DNA of 64,000 nucleotides from Symbiodinium microadriaticum (Eukaryota; Sar; Dinophyceae; Suessiales; Symbiodiniaceae). Positions 42,790 to 54,116 of this stretch are shown one piece after another. The notes beneath the pieces are model-generated. The model had not been told where the DNA came from, did no database searches, and worked only from the letters and a program-made list of their open reading frames with translations. The stretch lies in NCBI GenBank assembly GCA_001939145.1, contig LSRX01001325.1, positions 1 to 64,000 on the forward strand. The letters are read 5' to 3'. The position numbers and the translations under genes were made by a program. Numbering within the stretch: the stretch's first letter is position 1; each line of letters opens with the position of its first letter.

Positions 42790-44198
42790 TTCTGCACCCG
42801 ACCAAAATGGGCTGGCTTTCCTGCCGGCATTGCAGCAAGAACGGCAAGTTCCTCGAGTTCCCGAACGACATCGGGGTGAAGCATCATTTTGCTCGAGGAG
42901 GAGCTCACAACCCGGCTGACCCCCCACCACCTCCGGGCAGCTCTAGCCAGGGGATGCCCCAGCTCCTCCCACCCCAACCCAGGATGCTCTTCCTCCTCCA
43001 GCCCCCTCCCCCAGCGTTGCTAGGGCCCGCTTTGCTCTGCCCCCCTCCCTCCAGGCCACCCCCCTCCGTCGGCGCCTCGGGCTACCACTCCCTCCACGGC
43101 GGAGCCTCGGGCTGCCTCTCCACCAGCCCTCCCCTCCAAGGCCCCTCCACCTCATCTTGGTCCGCCCCCTTCCCCGGCCACGCCCTACTCACCTCCTCCC
43201 CACCCTCCCCCGCCGCTCCGCCTCCCAACAGACGGCCATTCACTGCTTTCCAGTCTACCGAGTCTACTTCACAAGCCTCCCACATGCCTGCATGGCGGAG
43301 GGAGGACACTGACTCAGACACCAGCGACGGCCCTCCGCCTTGTTGGGAGCAACCGGTGCAAGTCGACAACATGGCGGAGGTCAAGTACCAGGGTCCAGTC
43401 ACCATCCACACGATGATTGACCCGGTCCCCGGACCATCCTTCGAGGATCAGGCCAATGCCTTGCCCAAAAGGGACAAGATCATTCAGATATGCCAGTCAG
43501 ACGAGATGTTCACCTGGATGCACGCCTTGGCCACCATCTTGGTGATTAACGAAAAAGCAGTTCTTGGTGGGCTCAAGGTGTCTGAACAACTCAAGGTGTG
43601 GCAGGATCGGATCCGAATCCTGAAGAAGCCGCCCTGGATCTTCGCGCCGCTGAACCTGTGCCGGACGATCGAGAACACCTCGTGGGCTGAAGCTATGTCA
43701 GCTCGCCCTGTCATGGGAACAGACGGACTCCTTACCATTGCCATCGGTGAAGGTCCGACCTACAAGGTGCTCCCAAAAATCACGTCTTACTTCGGCGTCA
43801 TAGCAGCCCTTTTCAAAAAGATGTGGGACCAGCCGGAGATGCACGAAACCCTCGAGACGGACGACAATTTCGAGATCGTCGCCTCTACCGCCAAGGCAAT
43901 CTACGACCAAACTTGCCGTTCGTGCGGTGTCATTAATCGCCTCATCATCTACATGCAGAAGGAAGGCAAGCAAGTGCGCAAGATGCGTATTGACCACGAG
44001 GTTGGCGACACCCCGGCTAAGCTGAAGCTGCTCCGCCCTAAGCCAGTGGACAAACGCCAATCCGAGGACACAGGTCCTGTCTCGGACAAAAGGCAGAAAG
44101 AGGACAGGACCAGAACCCATCAAACATGGGATGACGGCTCGTGGTGGCATTCTTCGGATTGGCAGTCCTCATCCAGCTCGTGGCGCTGGAATCGATAG
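42600..44198 (+). CDS. Proline-rich protein with CxxC...HH zinc-finger-like motif
   Basis: 532 residues from the ATG at 42600; the ATG at 42711 is an alternative. The N-terminus has an acidic helical region (FEDIMEAIRNERHYSDISAE), then WLSCRHCSKNGKF with C75, C78 and H95/H96, a possible zinc finger. Residues about 102-250 are low-complexity Pro/Ser. The C-terminal half is folded-looking (KRDKIIQICQSDEMFTWMHA, PWIFAPLNLCRTIENTSWAE) with a second Cys pair (CRSCG) and ends in a Lys/Arg/Asp then Trp/Ser-rich tail (WWHSSDWQSSSSSWRWNR). No enzyme family recognised. It overlaps the 3' end of the preceding ORF by 190 bp in another frame, with the hairpin 42635-42647 in the overlap. Confidence 0.5.
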   Translation: MDARRDLGEDEAGALPGGELISDDVQASITNNSFEDIMEAIRNERHYSDISAEDVMHCIPRGLILHPTKMGWLSCRHCSKNGKFLEFPNDIGVKHHFARGGAHNPADPPPPPGSSSQGMPQLLPPQPRMLFLLQPPPPALLGPALLCPPPSRPPPSVGASGYHSLHGGASGCLSTSPPLQGPSTSSWSAPFPGHALLTSSPPSPAAPPPNRRPFTAFQSTESTSQASHMPAWRREDTDSDTSDGPPPCWEQPVQVDNMAEVKYQGPVTIHTMIDPVPGPSFEDQANALPKRDKIIQICQSDEMFTWMHALATILVINEKAVLGGLKVSEQLKVWQDRIRILKKPPWIFAPLNLCRTIENTSWAEAMSARPVMGTDGLLTIAIGEGPTYKVLPKITSYFGVIAALFKKMWDQPEMHETLETDDNFEIVASTAKAIYDQTCRSCGVINRLIIYMQKEGKQVRKMRIDHEVGDTPAKLKLLRPKPVDKRQSEDTGPVSDKRQKEDRTRTHQTWDDGSWWHSSDWQSSSSSWRWNR

Positions 44199-44261
44199 CC
44201 CTCCTGAGAAGACCCGCGGGGCCTTGGGCCGTCTAATTAGCAAACCCGGTGGCTCTGCCAA

Positions 44262-47200
44262 CCTCCCCCTTTTTAGCCGCCGCGGACAGCTCTCTTCCTG
44301 AGCATCGCAAGAGCAACGCTGCACTCAAAAAGTGTTGGCATGGCTCTGCTCGCCAGTGTGCTGCGTTCGGTCACGATGACTCACACAGACTGCCGAAGGT
44401 ACCAAATCAAACCAAAGTGAAGCGCCAGTGAGTTGCGAGTGAGCTGCATAGCATAGAAATCAGTGAGCTGCCTAGTTGTACAAAGTCCGTCACTGTGACT
44501 GCTCAGTACATTGTCAGCTTCAAGCTTACTAGTCTGCTGTCTTGTTAAAGTTTCACTGTCTGAAAGCCCTAGCTTAGAGAGTGCCTCAGCGGTATATGCC
44601 CGCAATGTGCAGAGTACGCTCGCACCGCGTTCAATTGCAAAAATTGTTGTTGTTGTTGATGTTGTTGACGTTTTTGCTGCTAACATGCTCCTACTTCGAC
44701 GCGCGCTCGTCCCAGGCAACTACCAGGCCAAGCTGCGCAGATGGTGGGTGGCACACCAGGCCAGAACACCTCTGTCCGATTTGCAATAGAGCTCACTTCG
44801 AGTTCTGTCAGTTGCTGCGACGCTTGCATCATCTTGCATTGCAGCCTTTGACCTTGGCGGCCTGTAGATGCGACTTGCGCCACAGCTGTTTCAGCATTAT
44901 GGCGCCGCCCCCGCCGGCTAAGCCGAATGCAAGCAGGGAAAGCCCATTCACGTGGTTTCCATGTCTTGTGCTGCCCGTTTCTGTGGCAACTTGGGCGCAA
45001 AGAATTTTAGCTGTGCAGCAGAACCTTTGCATTCTGTCATCCTGACTTCAAAACTCTGGAGACCATCGGGAAGCGAAGGATCGAACCAGCGCTGTTTTGG
45101 AAGCCTAGGTTGCTGTTCAGATTGCCACCGCCCGTTTCTCCATCCTCATTTTGGCATCTCAGCTGAGAGCCTACAGCCGATTGTGGGACTGATAAGGCAT
45201 CTGCAAAGATTATCTGTACTGTAGCTTTCGCAAGCCCCTGGCCAAACTGACCGAGAAAGCTCCAAAAGGGAAAGTGCTGAACTGCCGGCTACTGGTCTCG
45301 GTCACGGGTGAAACGTGAGAAGTTTCGCTTGAAGACGAACATCGTCTCTGATGTCGGAGCACTTCGGAGTTTTTGAGGGATAAATCGAAACTATTGCCAA
45401 GTTTGCGTCCCAGGGCTTGGCGCTAGCGTTGGCTTTGGCCCTTGCTGTGGCTGTGCCGAAGGCTCATGACCGGGTCTGTGATCTTGGGATGTTCTACGCT
45501 GTGGGTAGACAGATTTCCTTGCCTCACACGCGAAGCTTGTGTTCATACACGTCTGTGAGCGACTGTACATGTGGAGGCGTCTCTCACCTGCCTCAGGGCC
45601 TGCTAAATGTCATCACGTCCTTGCTGGCCACAGCGCTGCTACTGAGCGCTTCCTACGTTGATGTGCCGGACCGCGCTTTCTGTCTCATGGAGCCCAGTCG
45701 GTATATGGAATGTCAGTCCAGTCGGTTGTTACAGGCTGCAGTTGTTTGAGGAAGGTGGCCAGGAAGTGCCAAGGTCAAGCATGAGCTCAGCTTCCGTGAG
45801 AGCCGTAAACTTAGCAATTGGTCTACAGGCTGGTCTATCTTAAAGGTTTAGGTGGCATCCAGGCGGGCTGCATGGTAGTGCACGGGGGCAAGCCGCCCCC
45901 AACCCCCGAACCGCCCAAGCCTGCCCAAGATAAGCCGAGCCAAGCTGCTTTTCAATACTGCACTTGTTCTGGTAAAGCGATTGCCGCTTCACAGATCTAA
46001 AACGACAAGCTCAGTTATTCTTCTGGTACTAGTAGTCCTGTTACTCGTACTATGTCACTGCTCTGTTCGCACTACTCTTGGCCACACCGCTGACTTTTGC
46101 TACTCATACTTTCTGTTAACTACTTATACCACCGAGATGTGACGACTCCTATCACTTGCACTTCTCGTAGGGTTCTGACTTCTCCCTGTACTTTTACTTG
46201 CTGCGACTCTTGCTCTTACCACTACCACCACTACGAAGTCACGAAAAGCTTAGTACCAGTAGCTGGTTTCCCAGACATATCACTGCAAATCTGTTTTAGC
46301 AAGCAGAGCACGCACATTTAGAGTTCCTCATTGGCTTACCTCAGTCGGTAAACCCCCAGAGCTTGCTGCAAAAGCAGCCTCGTGCAAATTGGACTTCGCC
46401 AAAGCCGCTAATGCCCTGCTACAACGCAAAACGTGGGGAAAGTCGAGCTCAGCGATGGCTTGCCGTAAGTCGAGGCCCTGCAAAGTTTGAAGAAGCATCG
46501 TTATTCTTTCGGATTCGCAGCTGCAGGATTGGCCGATTGGCCATGCAAGGCCCTCTGCACGTTGCAGCAGGAACCCGAACCCTGCAACCGTCAAACGCAG
46601 GAATTTCAAATTTAGTTTTCGCAGGCATCCAAGGGTTGGAGACATTTCGATAACGCAGCCTTTCGTGGAATTTGTCGGATTCGCGTGGCAAACGGAAAAA
46701 CCGAGGTTTTGCAGAGACATTGCAAATATAGCGCCAGTATTGGGCCGCAGCTGCACATGCATGGGAGCACCCCGAAGGAGCCCGCTGCACAGAGAAAGGA
46801 TCTGCAGCTATGCAGGCGATTAAGCAGGAAACCAAATCAGTGTTCGAAGCTTTCGTGTTGGAAATGCCTGGATCACACATCCAAACACAGTTGCTAGAGG
46901 AAAAGGGGCGACAAAAAAAAACATCCATGTTTGGGGGGCATGCCAGCCTTTCGATCTTTTCCCAATCGGCCATGCAAGAGGCGTGGCGCGAAGACAACAG
47001 GCAACTTCCTGCCCGAACCTAGTCGTACTCGTAGAAGGCAGCTGCATAGGGGCTGCGATCGGGATCGATTTTTGCACTCTCGACTTTGAACGCACCAGGG
47101 CCAGGCACCGGACTAGAAACGGGACTTGAAGGTCCCCGAATTGTGACCACTTCAGGTGGGCGGGCAGTGGTATAGAGTTGTACTGCAATGATGACCATTA

Positions 47201-47580
47201 CGGGTTTTGCGGTTTGGTGTGGGTGTAGATGGGGCCCCAGTTCGACGGCAAGCTGTTGCGGAGTTGAATTTTGAAAAGTCCTACACTGTGACAAGCGAAT
47301 GGGGAAAGCCATTCGTTTCGGACCCTTGGTTTGAATTCCACTGCGTGCAGCAAAACAGTCTGAACTGGGGCTTCCCACTAGCTTGCTGCAAAATGGCTAC
47401 ACATGCAACGTTTGAAGCCATAGCGTGCTTCCACGTGCTTACATTGCAGTGTTGTCAGCATTCCTTCGCATTCGTCGTCGTCATGTCATCGTAGTCGTCG
47501 ACTCCTTTTGTTCTTCCTCCTCTTTTCATGTCGTTGTTCGGAAGAGTCTGTAATCGCGACTGAAAGGGCAGAGCATGACA
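44262..47580. other. No supported gene in 3.3 kb
   Basis: The ORF array stops abruptly at 44.2 kb. Frames here are short and without recognised motifs; a minus frame at 46328-46762 (ALAALAKSNLHEAAFAASSG) is the most protein-like. A GGGGGC/GCCCCC hairpin with 5-nt loop lies at 45884-45900. Confidence 0.4.
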
Positions 47581-47705
47581 CTCAGCTCCCTGTCTCTCTC
47601 TCTCTCGCGCTCCCGCTCTCGCTCGCGCTCTGGCTCTCGCTCTCGCTCTCGCTCTCGCGCTCTCTCTCTCTCTCTCTCGCTCTCTCTCTCTCTCTCCCTC
47701 CCTCC
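47581..47705 (+). repeat. CT/GCTC microsatellite
   Basis: (TC)n interrupted by CGCTC units. The opposite strand reads as Glu/Arg repeats; artefact. Confidence 0.92.
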
Positions 47706-49921
47706 CTTTGCTTCCTCGAGCGCAGGACACGGGTGGACCACTGCAGTGGGAGACTAGGTGGAAGCCTGCCGCGGGAGTTACCCACAAAAGCGTGGAAGTG
47801 CCGGCCGAGGCCGAAAGCTGTCACAACATGCAACCAATCTAAAAGAGATTGAGGGAGGCTTGTTACGACTGTTCATCGTGTACGGCTGTTGAAGTATTCA
47901 GACTTTTGACAGACTGGCGATTCAGCAGGCGAGCCAAGCATGGATTGGCGAAACACTCTCGGTCGTCCTGCCCTGCGCATATGCACCCGGATCGCAAACC
48001 GGGCAGTGCACCTCTCCACATTCAATGTTCGTTCCAATTAGTGCATAGGACGTTCAGGGACGATGGAATAATGAAGTGGCAAGAAGGGATCGGGCTTGCT
48101 GCGATGACGGAGGGAATAACCTGGTGGTTTCATGATTGAAGCTGTGGCTTTTGTTAGAAACAGGTGTTTCGAGGATGCACACTGGGAATCGTTCTTGACC
48201 TCCCACACTGGTCTCCCTGCAGCCACTGAGACCGAGGAGGGGGCTTATGCTTCAAGGACTGTGGAATCCGTACCTCAGCTAGCAGTCTGAGAATGTGGCT
48301 GTTCAGTATGGTTCACAGTCTTTGCTCCTGTCAGTGTTTGATCTTTTTTTGGTGCTCAGTGCCGCTAGTGATGTCTGAAGCATCGGAATCCGCCATGCCA
48401 CGCACTCTGCTGAGATTTGGTCGCACACGGCCAAAGACCGTCTGCGGGAGATCATTGTTGTGGACGCTACTTGGCCGCTGTCGATACATGTCGGTACCAG
48501 CAGCTGGATCGGTCCAGGTAAGCGGATCCCAGACTGAGCCATGTGTAAATTCCGTAAACCCGTGGACGGAGGATGGTAGCGTCCCCAAGCTGGAACTGAC
48601 GCTGCCATCACCTCTTCGAGTGTCCTCGGAGGCACTGGGACATAGTCGAACCTACAGTGAACTGTCAGCACCGACAAGGTTAGCTCTTTTGGGAGGATCT
48701 TTTCCTTCGCTTGTTAATTAAACAGATTCGATCGAACCACGGTGGAAAAGATATTTAATGTTTGCTGGTCGCACCAGCGCCTTTCCAAAACTGCGAGTTT
48801 GGTTGATAATTTCATGCTTCGAGTCTTCGCTACGCTCTGGGTTTCGACTCCTGTCGCCGAAGGGGTCGAGCGCGTTAGGGCAGCCTTTCTTGCTTTCCAG
48901 CCTCTATGCAATTTTTTGCTTGGCACTGGGCAGACCCCCGGTCTCCGCGGCCAGAGCTCGTCGACTCCGACAATTCGGCTGCTGAGGCCTTGTCGTGGAG
49001 AGTTTGAAAACTTCACATGTCGGGGAGAGCAGTCCTCGACTCGAACCAGGTTCTGGGGCCTGCCTTTCACACGACCCATTCGGTCGTCCCATCACTCTTC
49101 GCCAGCTGTCAGGCACGAGAAGACCTTGGGCCTCATCGCTGCCAAAAAGACAGGTGGTGATGCTGCGCTCGGTGATGCCACTGGTCTTGCTAGGGACAGC
49201 GCAAGAGAATGGAAGGCACAAGATGGAGTGTAGGATGTACATGAGCTAGATTGAAATCCTGGCCGAGTGTAGCCAGCAGGTCCAGACGTCACTTGGAGCG
49301 TCGTGTGCTGTGGGTACGCTGTGATAACTCCCTAGGTTGCTCCTTCATCAAACACTAATTTGCAACACTAGACTCGAGGTTATTGTCTTCTTCGATTGCC
49401 ACGTGAAGCCAAGAGATGGTTGGGAGGCCATCAGCCGAGACGAAAAGCCAATCGTCTTCATCGTCGTCGTAGTAGCAGCAGCTGCAGCTGGATGCAAGCA
49501 GCTGCATCTGTAGCAGCATCCGCAGTGGTAGTAGTAATGTAGTGATATGCAGTGATACTGTGCTGGTGCTGGTGGTAATGGTAGTAAGTGGTAGTAGATG
49601 TCAGTAGCTGCCTGGAAGTTCAATTCTCCTGCAAACGCGGCTGCGAGAGGAGAGCATGCAAAGGCGAAGTGAGTAGTGAGGCTGAGGAATGAGGTTTGAC
49701 GTTTCACAGGTTTCTCTCCGGGCAACTGGGTCTTGGTTTTTGACTGCGGGGTCGTGGGATGGAGTGCTCCTGCTTGAGGGACTGCTGTCAAATGGGCTAC
49801 TTTGCCGGTTTGCTACCTGCTGTTGTTGCTCCTTCCTGGCCTTGTCTGCCAGCCCTGCGTGCTGAGTGCATCTATTGTCAATGCCGCGGTAGACCAGGCC
49901 AAGCCTTCCCCCCTGCTTGCA
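47706..49921. other. No firmly supported gene; imperfect CAG/GTA repeats at 49460-49600
   Basis: Upstream exons of the GalNAc-transferase-like gene should lie here or further 5' but none was recognised: the expected DxH-containing block is not visible. A short GTAGTAGCAGCAG-type repeat lies at 49460-49600. Confidence 0.4.
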
Positions 49922-50640
49922 GGAAGCATTCTTGAAGCAGATGCACCGTGCAGGGGATCATCGAACACTGGTGGTGCCGACGATCACGGCTCTTGACCCG
50001 GACACGTGGGAAGAGAATGCAGCTTCGTCCAGCCAAGCATGCTACATGACCTGGAATGCCGACTTTACTTGGCTGCAAAACCCGGGACGGGATGTGCCTG
50101 TGATGAGTGGAGGACTGCTGGCAATCAGCAAGCTGTGGTGGGAAGAAACTGGTGGCTATGATGATCACATGATTGCATGGGGAGGCGAGAACATAGACCA
50201 GTCACTCCGCAGCTGGCTTTGTGGTGGTCGCATTGAGGTGGCAGACGGGGCTTTCGTGGCACACATGTGGCGTGACCCGAACAACCCCAAGACGCAGCTC
50301 AAGTACACCATGCGCACAGAAGATGTCATGCGAAATAAAGCTCGAGCAGTTTCCGGCTGGCTTGGCCCATACGCAAACAAGACGTTCACTTTTCCAGAGT
50401 ATAATGCCTTTTTCAACGGGGAAAACAGCATCGGAGACTTAAGCAATTTCGAGCAGCTGCGGCAGAAGTTGAAGTGTGCCCCATTCTCTGCGTACTTGCA
50501 TCGCTTCTCTTACATCTACGTGGATGGTGGATTGATCCCCAAATCAGTCTTCCAGATCCAAGAAGTATCCTCTGGCCTCTGCTTGGAGAGGGAGGCGAAG
50601 GAAGGCCGAAGTCATGGAATCGTGCTGAGCCCGTGTGTGG
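49922..50640 (+). CDS. Polypeptide GalNAc-transferase-like catalytic exon with start of lectin domain
   Basis: The exon begins after CTTGCAG with EAFLKQMHRAG. It contains PVMSGGLLAISKLWWEETGG and DDHMIAWGGENIDQSLRSW, the Gal/GalNAc-T motif of UDP-GalNAc:polypeptide transferases, with HMWRD at the position of the conserved GHVFR. These enzymes start mucin-type O-glycosylation in the Golgi lumen. The end of the exon enters a ricin-type lectin fold (VFQIQEVSSGLCLERE, GIVLSPC). Missing upstream are the transmembrane anchor and the DxH metal-binding motif, so this is an internal exon. A donor near 50636 (CCC|GTGTGTGG or CCGTGT|GTGGGC) is likely; the frame stops at 50672. Gene continues to 54116. 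Confidence 0.75.
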
Positions 50641-50838
50641 GCGTGGATGGGATCCCTGGCAGGAAGTCGTAGCAAGTGTTCTCGAGGTCTTCCATGCACG
50701 GACTCATTTCTGATGCGCTTGTGGCAGTACGTAGATGCGGATTTGGGAAGTGTACATCGTCGACGACCACGCATGCCCCGTGTCTTCCTGTTATAGAAAG
50801 TTGCAAGCCTTCCCAACACTGCTTTGCTTGCTTTTCAG

Positions 50839-50940
50839 GAACCAGGGTGTGCTGGATACCCAGCTCTGGCATCCGGGCAATCGAGACCGGAAGAAAGAAG
50901 GAGGCCCTTGCTGTGGCGGCCTGCTGAACTGGAATTTCCT
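50839..50940 (+). CDS. Probable lectin-domain exon of the GalNAc-transferase-like gene
   Basis: After TTTTCAG, one frame reads NQGVLDTQLWHPGN and GGPCCGGLLNWNF, compatible with a ricin-type lectin repeat (Q-x-W-like and a Cys pair). The donor is unclear (CT|GCCACT would be a GC donor). Moderate support only. Confidence 0.4.
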
Positions 50941-53111
50941 GCCACTTGTTCCCGAGACCGGGTCGAGGGTGGCCCGAGGGCGTCGTAAAAGGTGTTGTGC
51001 CTCCGGAAAATCTCCGGAGACCTCGTGTGATCGAAGGTAGCTCTCGACACGCTCGGGTGCAACTCCAAAGAAGCCCTGATGAATACTGTGAACTGTTGTG
51101 TTGCGCTGCCCTTGTCCAAGGCAATGTTTGGCTTCACATGGTCTTCACAGCGAGCTTTACACCGAAGAGTGTGTCATCTCCGGTCACAGTGCCGTGGCGG
51201 TGGTTTTATCTGACAGACTTTCTTTATGCATCGTGCGCCATACGCCCTTGTACCAACCCGTTCACATTCCTCGTCGTTGGTTCCACACATCTTGAACCAG
51301 CTTCCCAGTGTCACGCTTGATGCCCGAGGTGTGCACCAGGAGTTCCATGTGCCCGAGGATCGGCAGTCAATTACACGTTTGCCTGCGATCATGGATCACG
51401 GCTGGCTGCACATCTCCTTTGTCGCTTCATATTAGAAGCCCATTCATCTGAACAGGAAAACCGTAGGAAGGGATAGCAGCAAAAGTCTGGGGTTGGACAC
51501 CTTACGACTAGGAAGGTGGTGAAAGTCTTGCGTTCGGAACTTGCTGTGTGGTGAAAGTCGCGCAACCTCACGTGCTCAGACGGCCCCGTTGTTGACACAG
51601 GGCTGCCCGGACCGTGAGCGTCAACCGTAGTTGCAGAGCTCCTCGGTAAACCGCGGGCAGTGCTGGATTATTGCACGTCGAAGGCAATCTTGTTCAATGC
51701 TGCCAGCATTTCTTGCGTGACTCTTACATTGGATATGTGATGGTGGTAGCATTAGTGTTTTGCGGCTTTAGCCTTCGAGTGGGTCTAGTATATTCTAGTA
51801 TGATCTAGTAGTACGCGCCGTGGCCGTCGCAATGCGAATTTGCAACGTGAAGCAGCGGCATGGAGTTTGTGCCAAAATTAGACTCTTGCAGCTTGTGGCC
51901 GCCAATTCCAGACTGCAGAGGGCTCAGGGGCGATGGTGACGTCGATGCTGCTGGTGACGTGTGTTAAACATGGGCCCTACGAATCGGGGGTGGCTCCTGA
52001 ATCCATCTCACTATCTGTGTGCAGATCAAGACAAACGTCCCGAGATCAAGAAGCATCTCCTAGCATTCGTTGAAACCCTGAGGACGCCGAAGGGCCACTG
52101 ACTTGGCGCGAAGAGATGTGTGCGCTGCCAGAGGTGAAGAGACAGGCCAGGCCAGGCTTTGCTGCAATGTTTTTGTCGGCAGTTGGAGGAGGTTGAAATT
52201 TGCCAGGAACAGACGCCGGGAGAGCTGGCACTTCAATCGTGTGCTGTGCGGGTGCAACAACAAGCGACCGGCGGCTTGGATGAAATTCAAGCGCTCTAGC
52301 AGCGCTCCCATGGGGTCCGCAGTCCTGGGACAACAAGCTGTGACATGCCTGTGGTGGCCAAGGCTTCGCTTTGAAGGTTGAGCGCGAAGATGGACATCTG
52401 TGCGTTACAGCGAAGGTGGCTACAAGCAGCACTGACTGGCACATGGAGTTGGCTCCGTGCCGTGACCGCTCCTTAGAATCAGAAGCCGAACCAAGCAGTT
52501 GATGTTGTGCCTGGCATTCTCGTATCTGACGATGAACCACTCCCAGCCTGCAGTTGACCAAACGTTTCCGGCTTGTTGCAATAGGCTACGCTAAAGTACG
52601 AGGAGCACTATCCCGGGCTCCTAAACTTACTACCCCGTACCTCTTTTGGTGCGGACGTTGAGCAACCGGCATGTTGCTGAGAGTTGCTAAGCTTGCGGCA
52701 TCTTCGAGGCCACAGAGCCCACCGCGTCCTCAGTTGCGAACACTCGATGCCTGCCGGGCCTCGCGCATGGCTCGAGGCGTCCTCTTACCCACCATGCTTC
52801 TCGACATTTCTCGACCATTTCGGCACCAATGAGGGGTGGCTTCCAATGCACCTCGCTTGGGCAAGGCGATCTCGCAACGCCCACCACATAATAGTGATCC
52901 TGCAGAGTGCTTTACATCTACCATTCTCCTCTCTTCGTCGGGACCTCATAGCTTGCCTTCAGCGGCCACCGCAGGGGTCCCACCGTTTCTGCTTCTGCAA
53001 ATGAAGGTCCGGTGTCCACAGTTGTGTGTGGCTTAGCTCCCGCACCTCAAGTCGCGACTTTGATTCAGAAGGCTGACGTTGACCGTTCATGCGTCAAGTT
53101 CACACATGTGT

Positions 53112-53210
53112 GTGTATATGTATAATTATGGTTATTGTTATTATTATTATTATTATTATTACTAACTACTATTATTATGATTTACACACATGTATTTATA
53201 CATACATGCT
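53112..53210 (+). repeat. ATT microsatellite in the intron before the lectin exon
   Basis: (TTA)n near 53133-53160 within an AT- and TG-rich stretch. Confidence 0.85.
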
Positions 53211-53327
53211 TGTGCTTGGTGATGCGTGGGTTCCTTGCTTACATGGCATCCCCACACACCTGTGCACAACCAGCTTTAACATGTGCGTGCATGTGTGTGC
53301 GCGCTTGGACACCAGAGTCGGTGCCTG

Positions 53328-54116
53328 AGCCAGGACGACGACAACTTGCAGATCTTCGTGGCAGAGAATCTTCCAGATGAGTCAGTGAGAGTGAAACTGC
53401 TGAACACGGATTTGTGCTTGGATTCGTCAGCCGGCAATCAGCTGGTGCCATATCCGTGTTATGCAGACAGCCAGGAGAACCCAAACCAAGCCTGGAAAAT
53501 TCAAAGGTCGCGCTTGGTTTGGGAAGACGCCATCCAAAGTGTTTGTGTCGATGCGCCAGTCCCTCCTGGTAACTTGAGACTTCGCAAGCTGCCGCCACAG
53601 CCGATTTGGACACTCGCTCCATGTGTTGACAAAGTCGGCCAGCATTTACAGAAGGAGGACATGAAACCTGACGGGACGTTCTTGCTGAAGGATGCGGACG
53701 CTGGAAGGTGCCTCGCTGCTCGCAAAGTGCTGTCTTTGGAGACTCCGCTGGTACTGGCACCTTGCAATGATCGGCAGCGCTTTCGTGAGCTGAAAGATCG
53801 GAATCAAGTCCAGCATGTCTCCACAGGCTACTGTGTTGATGCTGGCAATGATGCACCTATTCTGTACCCATGCCATGAGCCCAGGGCACTTCGGAAACAG
53901 CGTTTCGAAGTGAAAGACACACCAGGTTGGCTTCAGCTAATGAGAGGCTGGGAGGATAATGGCCGTAAGCGCTTCTTTGAACGCTGCTTCGACCGCCAGC
54001 CACAGCCACCGACGAGAGTCGTGCTGCGCAAATGCGAGGAGGTTGAAGCCAAGGGCGTGAAATGGCGACGCATCAACTTCCAAGAGCCCTGGCCGTTATA
54101 TTCAGGGAGGCTCTGA
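53328..54116 (+). CDS. C-terminal ricin-type lectin exon of the GalNAc-transferase-like gene
   Basis: The acceptor is GAGCCAG|GACGAC. The exon reads DDDNLQIFVAENLPDESV and then several beta-trefoil-like repeats: LLNTDLCLDSS with NQAWKI, SVCVDAP with PIWTLAPC, DAGRCLAARK with LVLAPCND, and GYCVDAG with LYPCHEP. Cys-containing C-L/V-D...C pairs and Q-x-W are typical of ricin B-type lectin domains, which in GalNAc-transferases bind glycosylated substrate. The protein ends at TGA 54114-54116 after PWPLYSGRL. Repeat number suggests more than one trefoil, larger than the usual single domain. Intermediate exons at 50.9-53.3 kb are not resolved, so joining to the 49.9-kb exon is inference. Confidence 0.65.
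   Translation, partial: SQDDDNLQIFVAENLPDESVRVKLLNTDLCLDSSAGNQLVPYPCYADSQENPNQAWKIQRSRLVWEDAIQSVCVDAPVPPGNLRLRKLPPQPIWTLAPCVDKVGQHLQKEDMKPDGTFLLKDADAGRCLAARKVLSLETPLVLAPCNDRQRFRELKDRNQVQHVSTGYCVDAGNDAPILYPCHEPRALRKQRFEVKDTPGWLQLMRGWEDNGRKRFFERCFDRQPQPPTRVVLRKCEEVEAKGVKWRRINFQEPWPLYSGRL

Larger units (their letters stand above)
31750..44260 (+). repeat. Dispersed family of tiny covarying hairpins, all in the sense orientation
   Basis: Units of 12-13 nt with a 4-bp stem and mostly 3-nt loop. Stem GGGC/GCCC: 31750, 31785, 34775, 36979, 38860, 40466, 42635, and with TTG loop 42081. GGAC/GTCC: 33454, 34820, 35119, 35150, 42114. GGCC/GGCC: 36330, 36951, 44218. AGCC/GGCT: 38249, 43103. AGAC/GTCT: 39581. 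AGGC/GCCT: 40986. CGCC/GGCG: 36376. TGGC/GCCA: 44250. Weaker copies lie at 39552, 43074 and 38711. Positions are starts of the motif or stem. Loops are TTT, TTG, TCT, TGT, CTT, TCG or CTG, and most copies carry extra Gs on the 5' side. They occur inside ORFs in different phases (AGALP, GTLSS, RGLGP) and between ORFs. Confidence 0.7.

Noticed and set aside
43424..43435. GGTCCCCGGACC as another hairpin of the family
   Set aside because: Arms are in the opposite sense and the loop and G-rich 5' flank are missing; probably chance in GC-rich coding DNA.
45884..45900. GGGGGC/GCCCCC hairpin as a member of the covarying family
   Set aside because: Longer stem, 5-nt A-containing loop and outside the ORF array; likely unrelated.
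46328..47022. Overlapping minus and plus frames near 46.3-47.0 kb as a gene
   Set aside because: Several frames are open on both strands with no domain or splice support.
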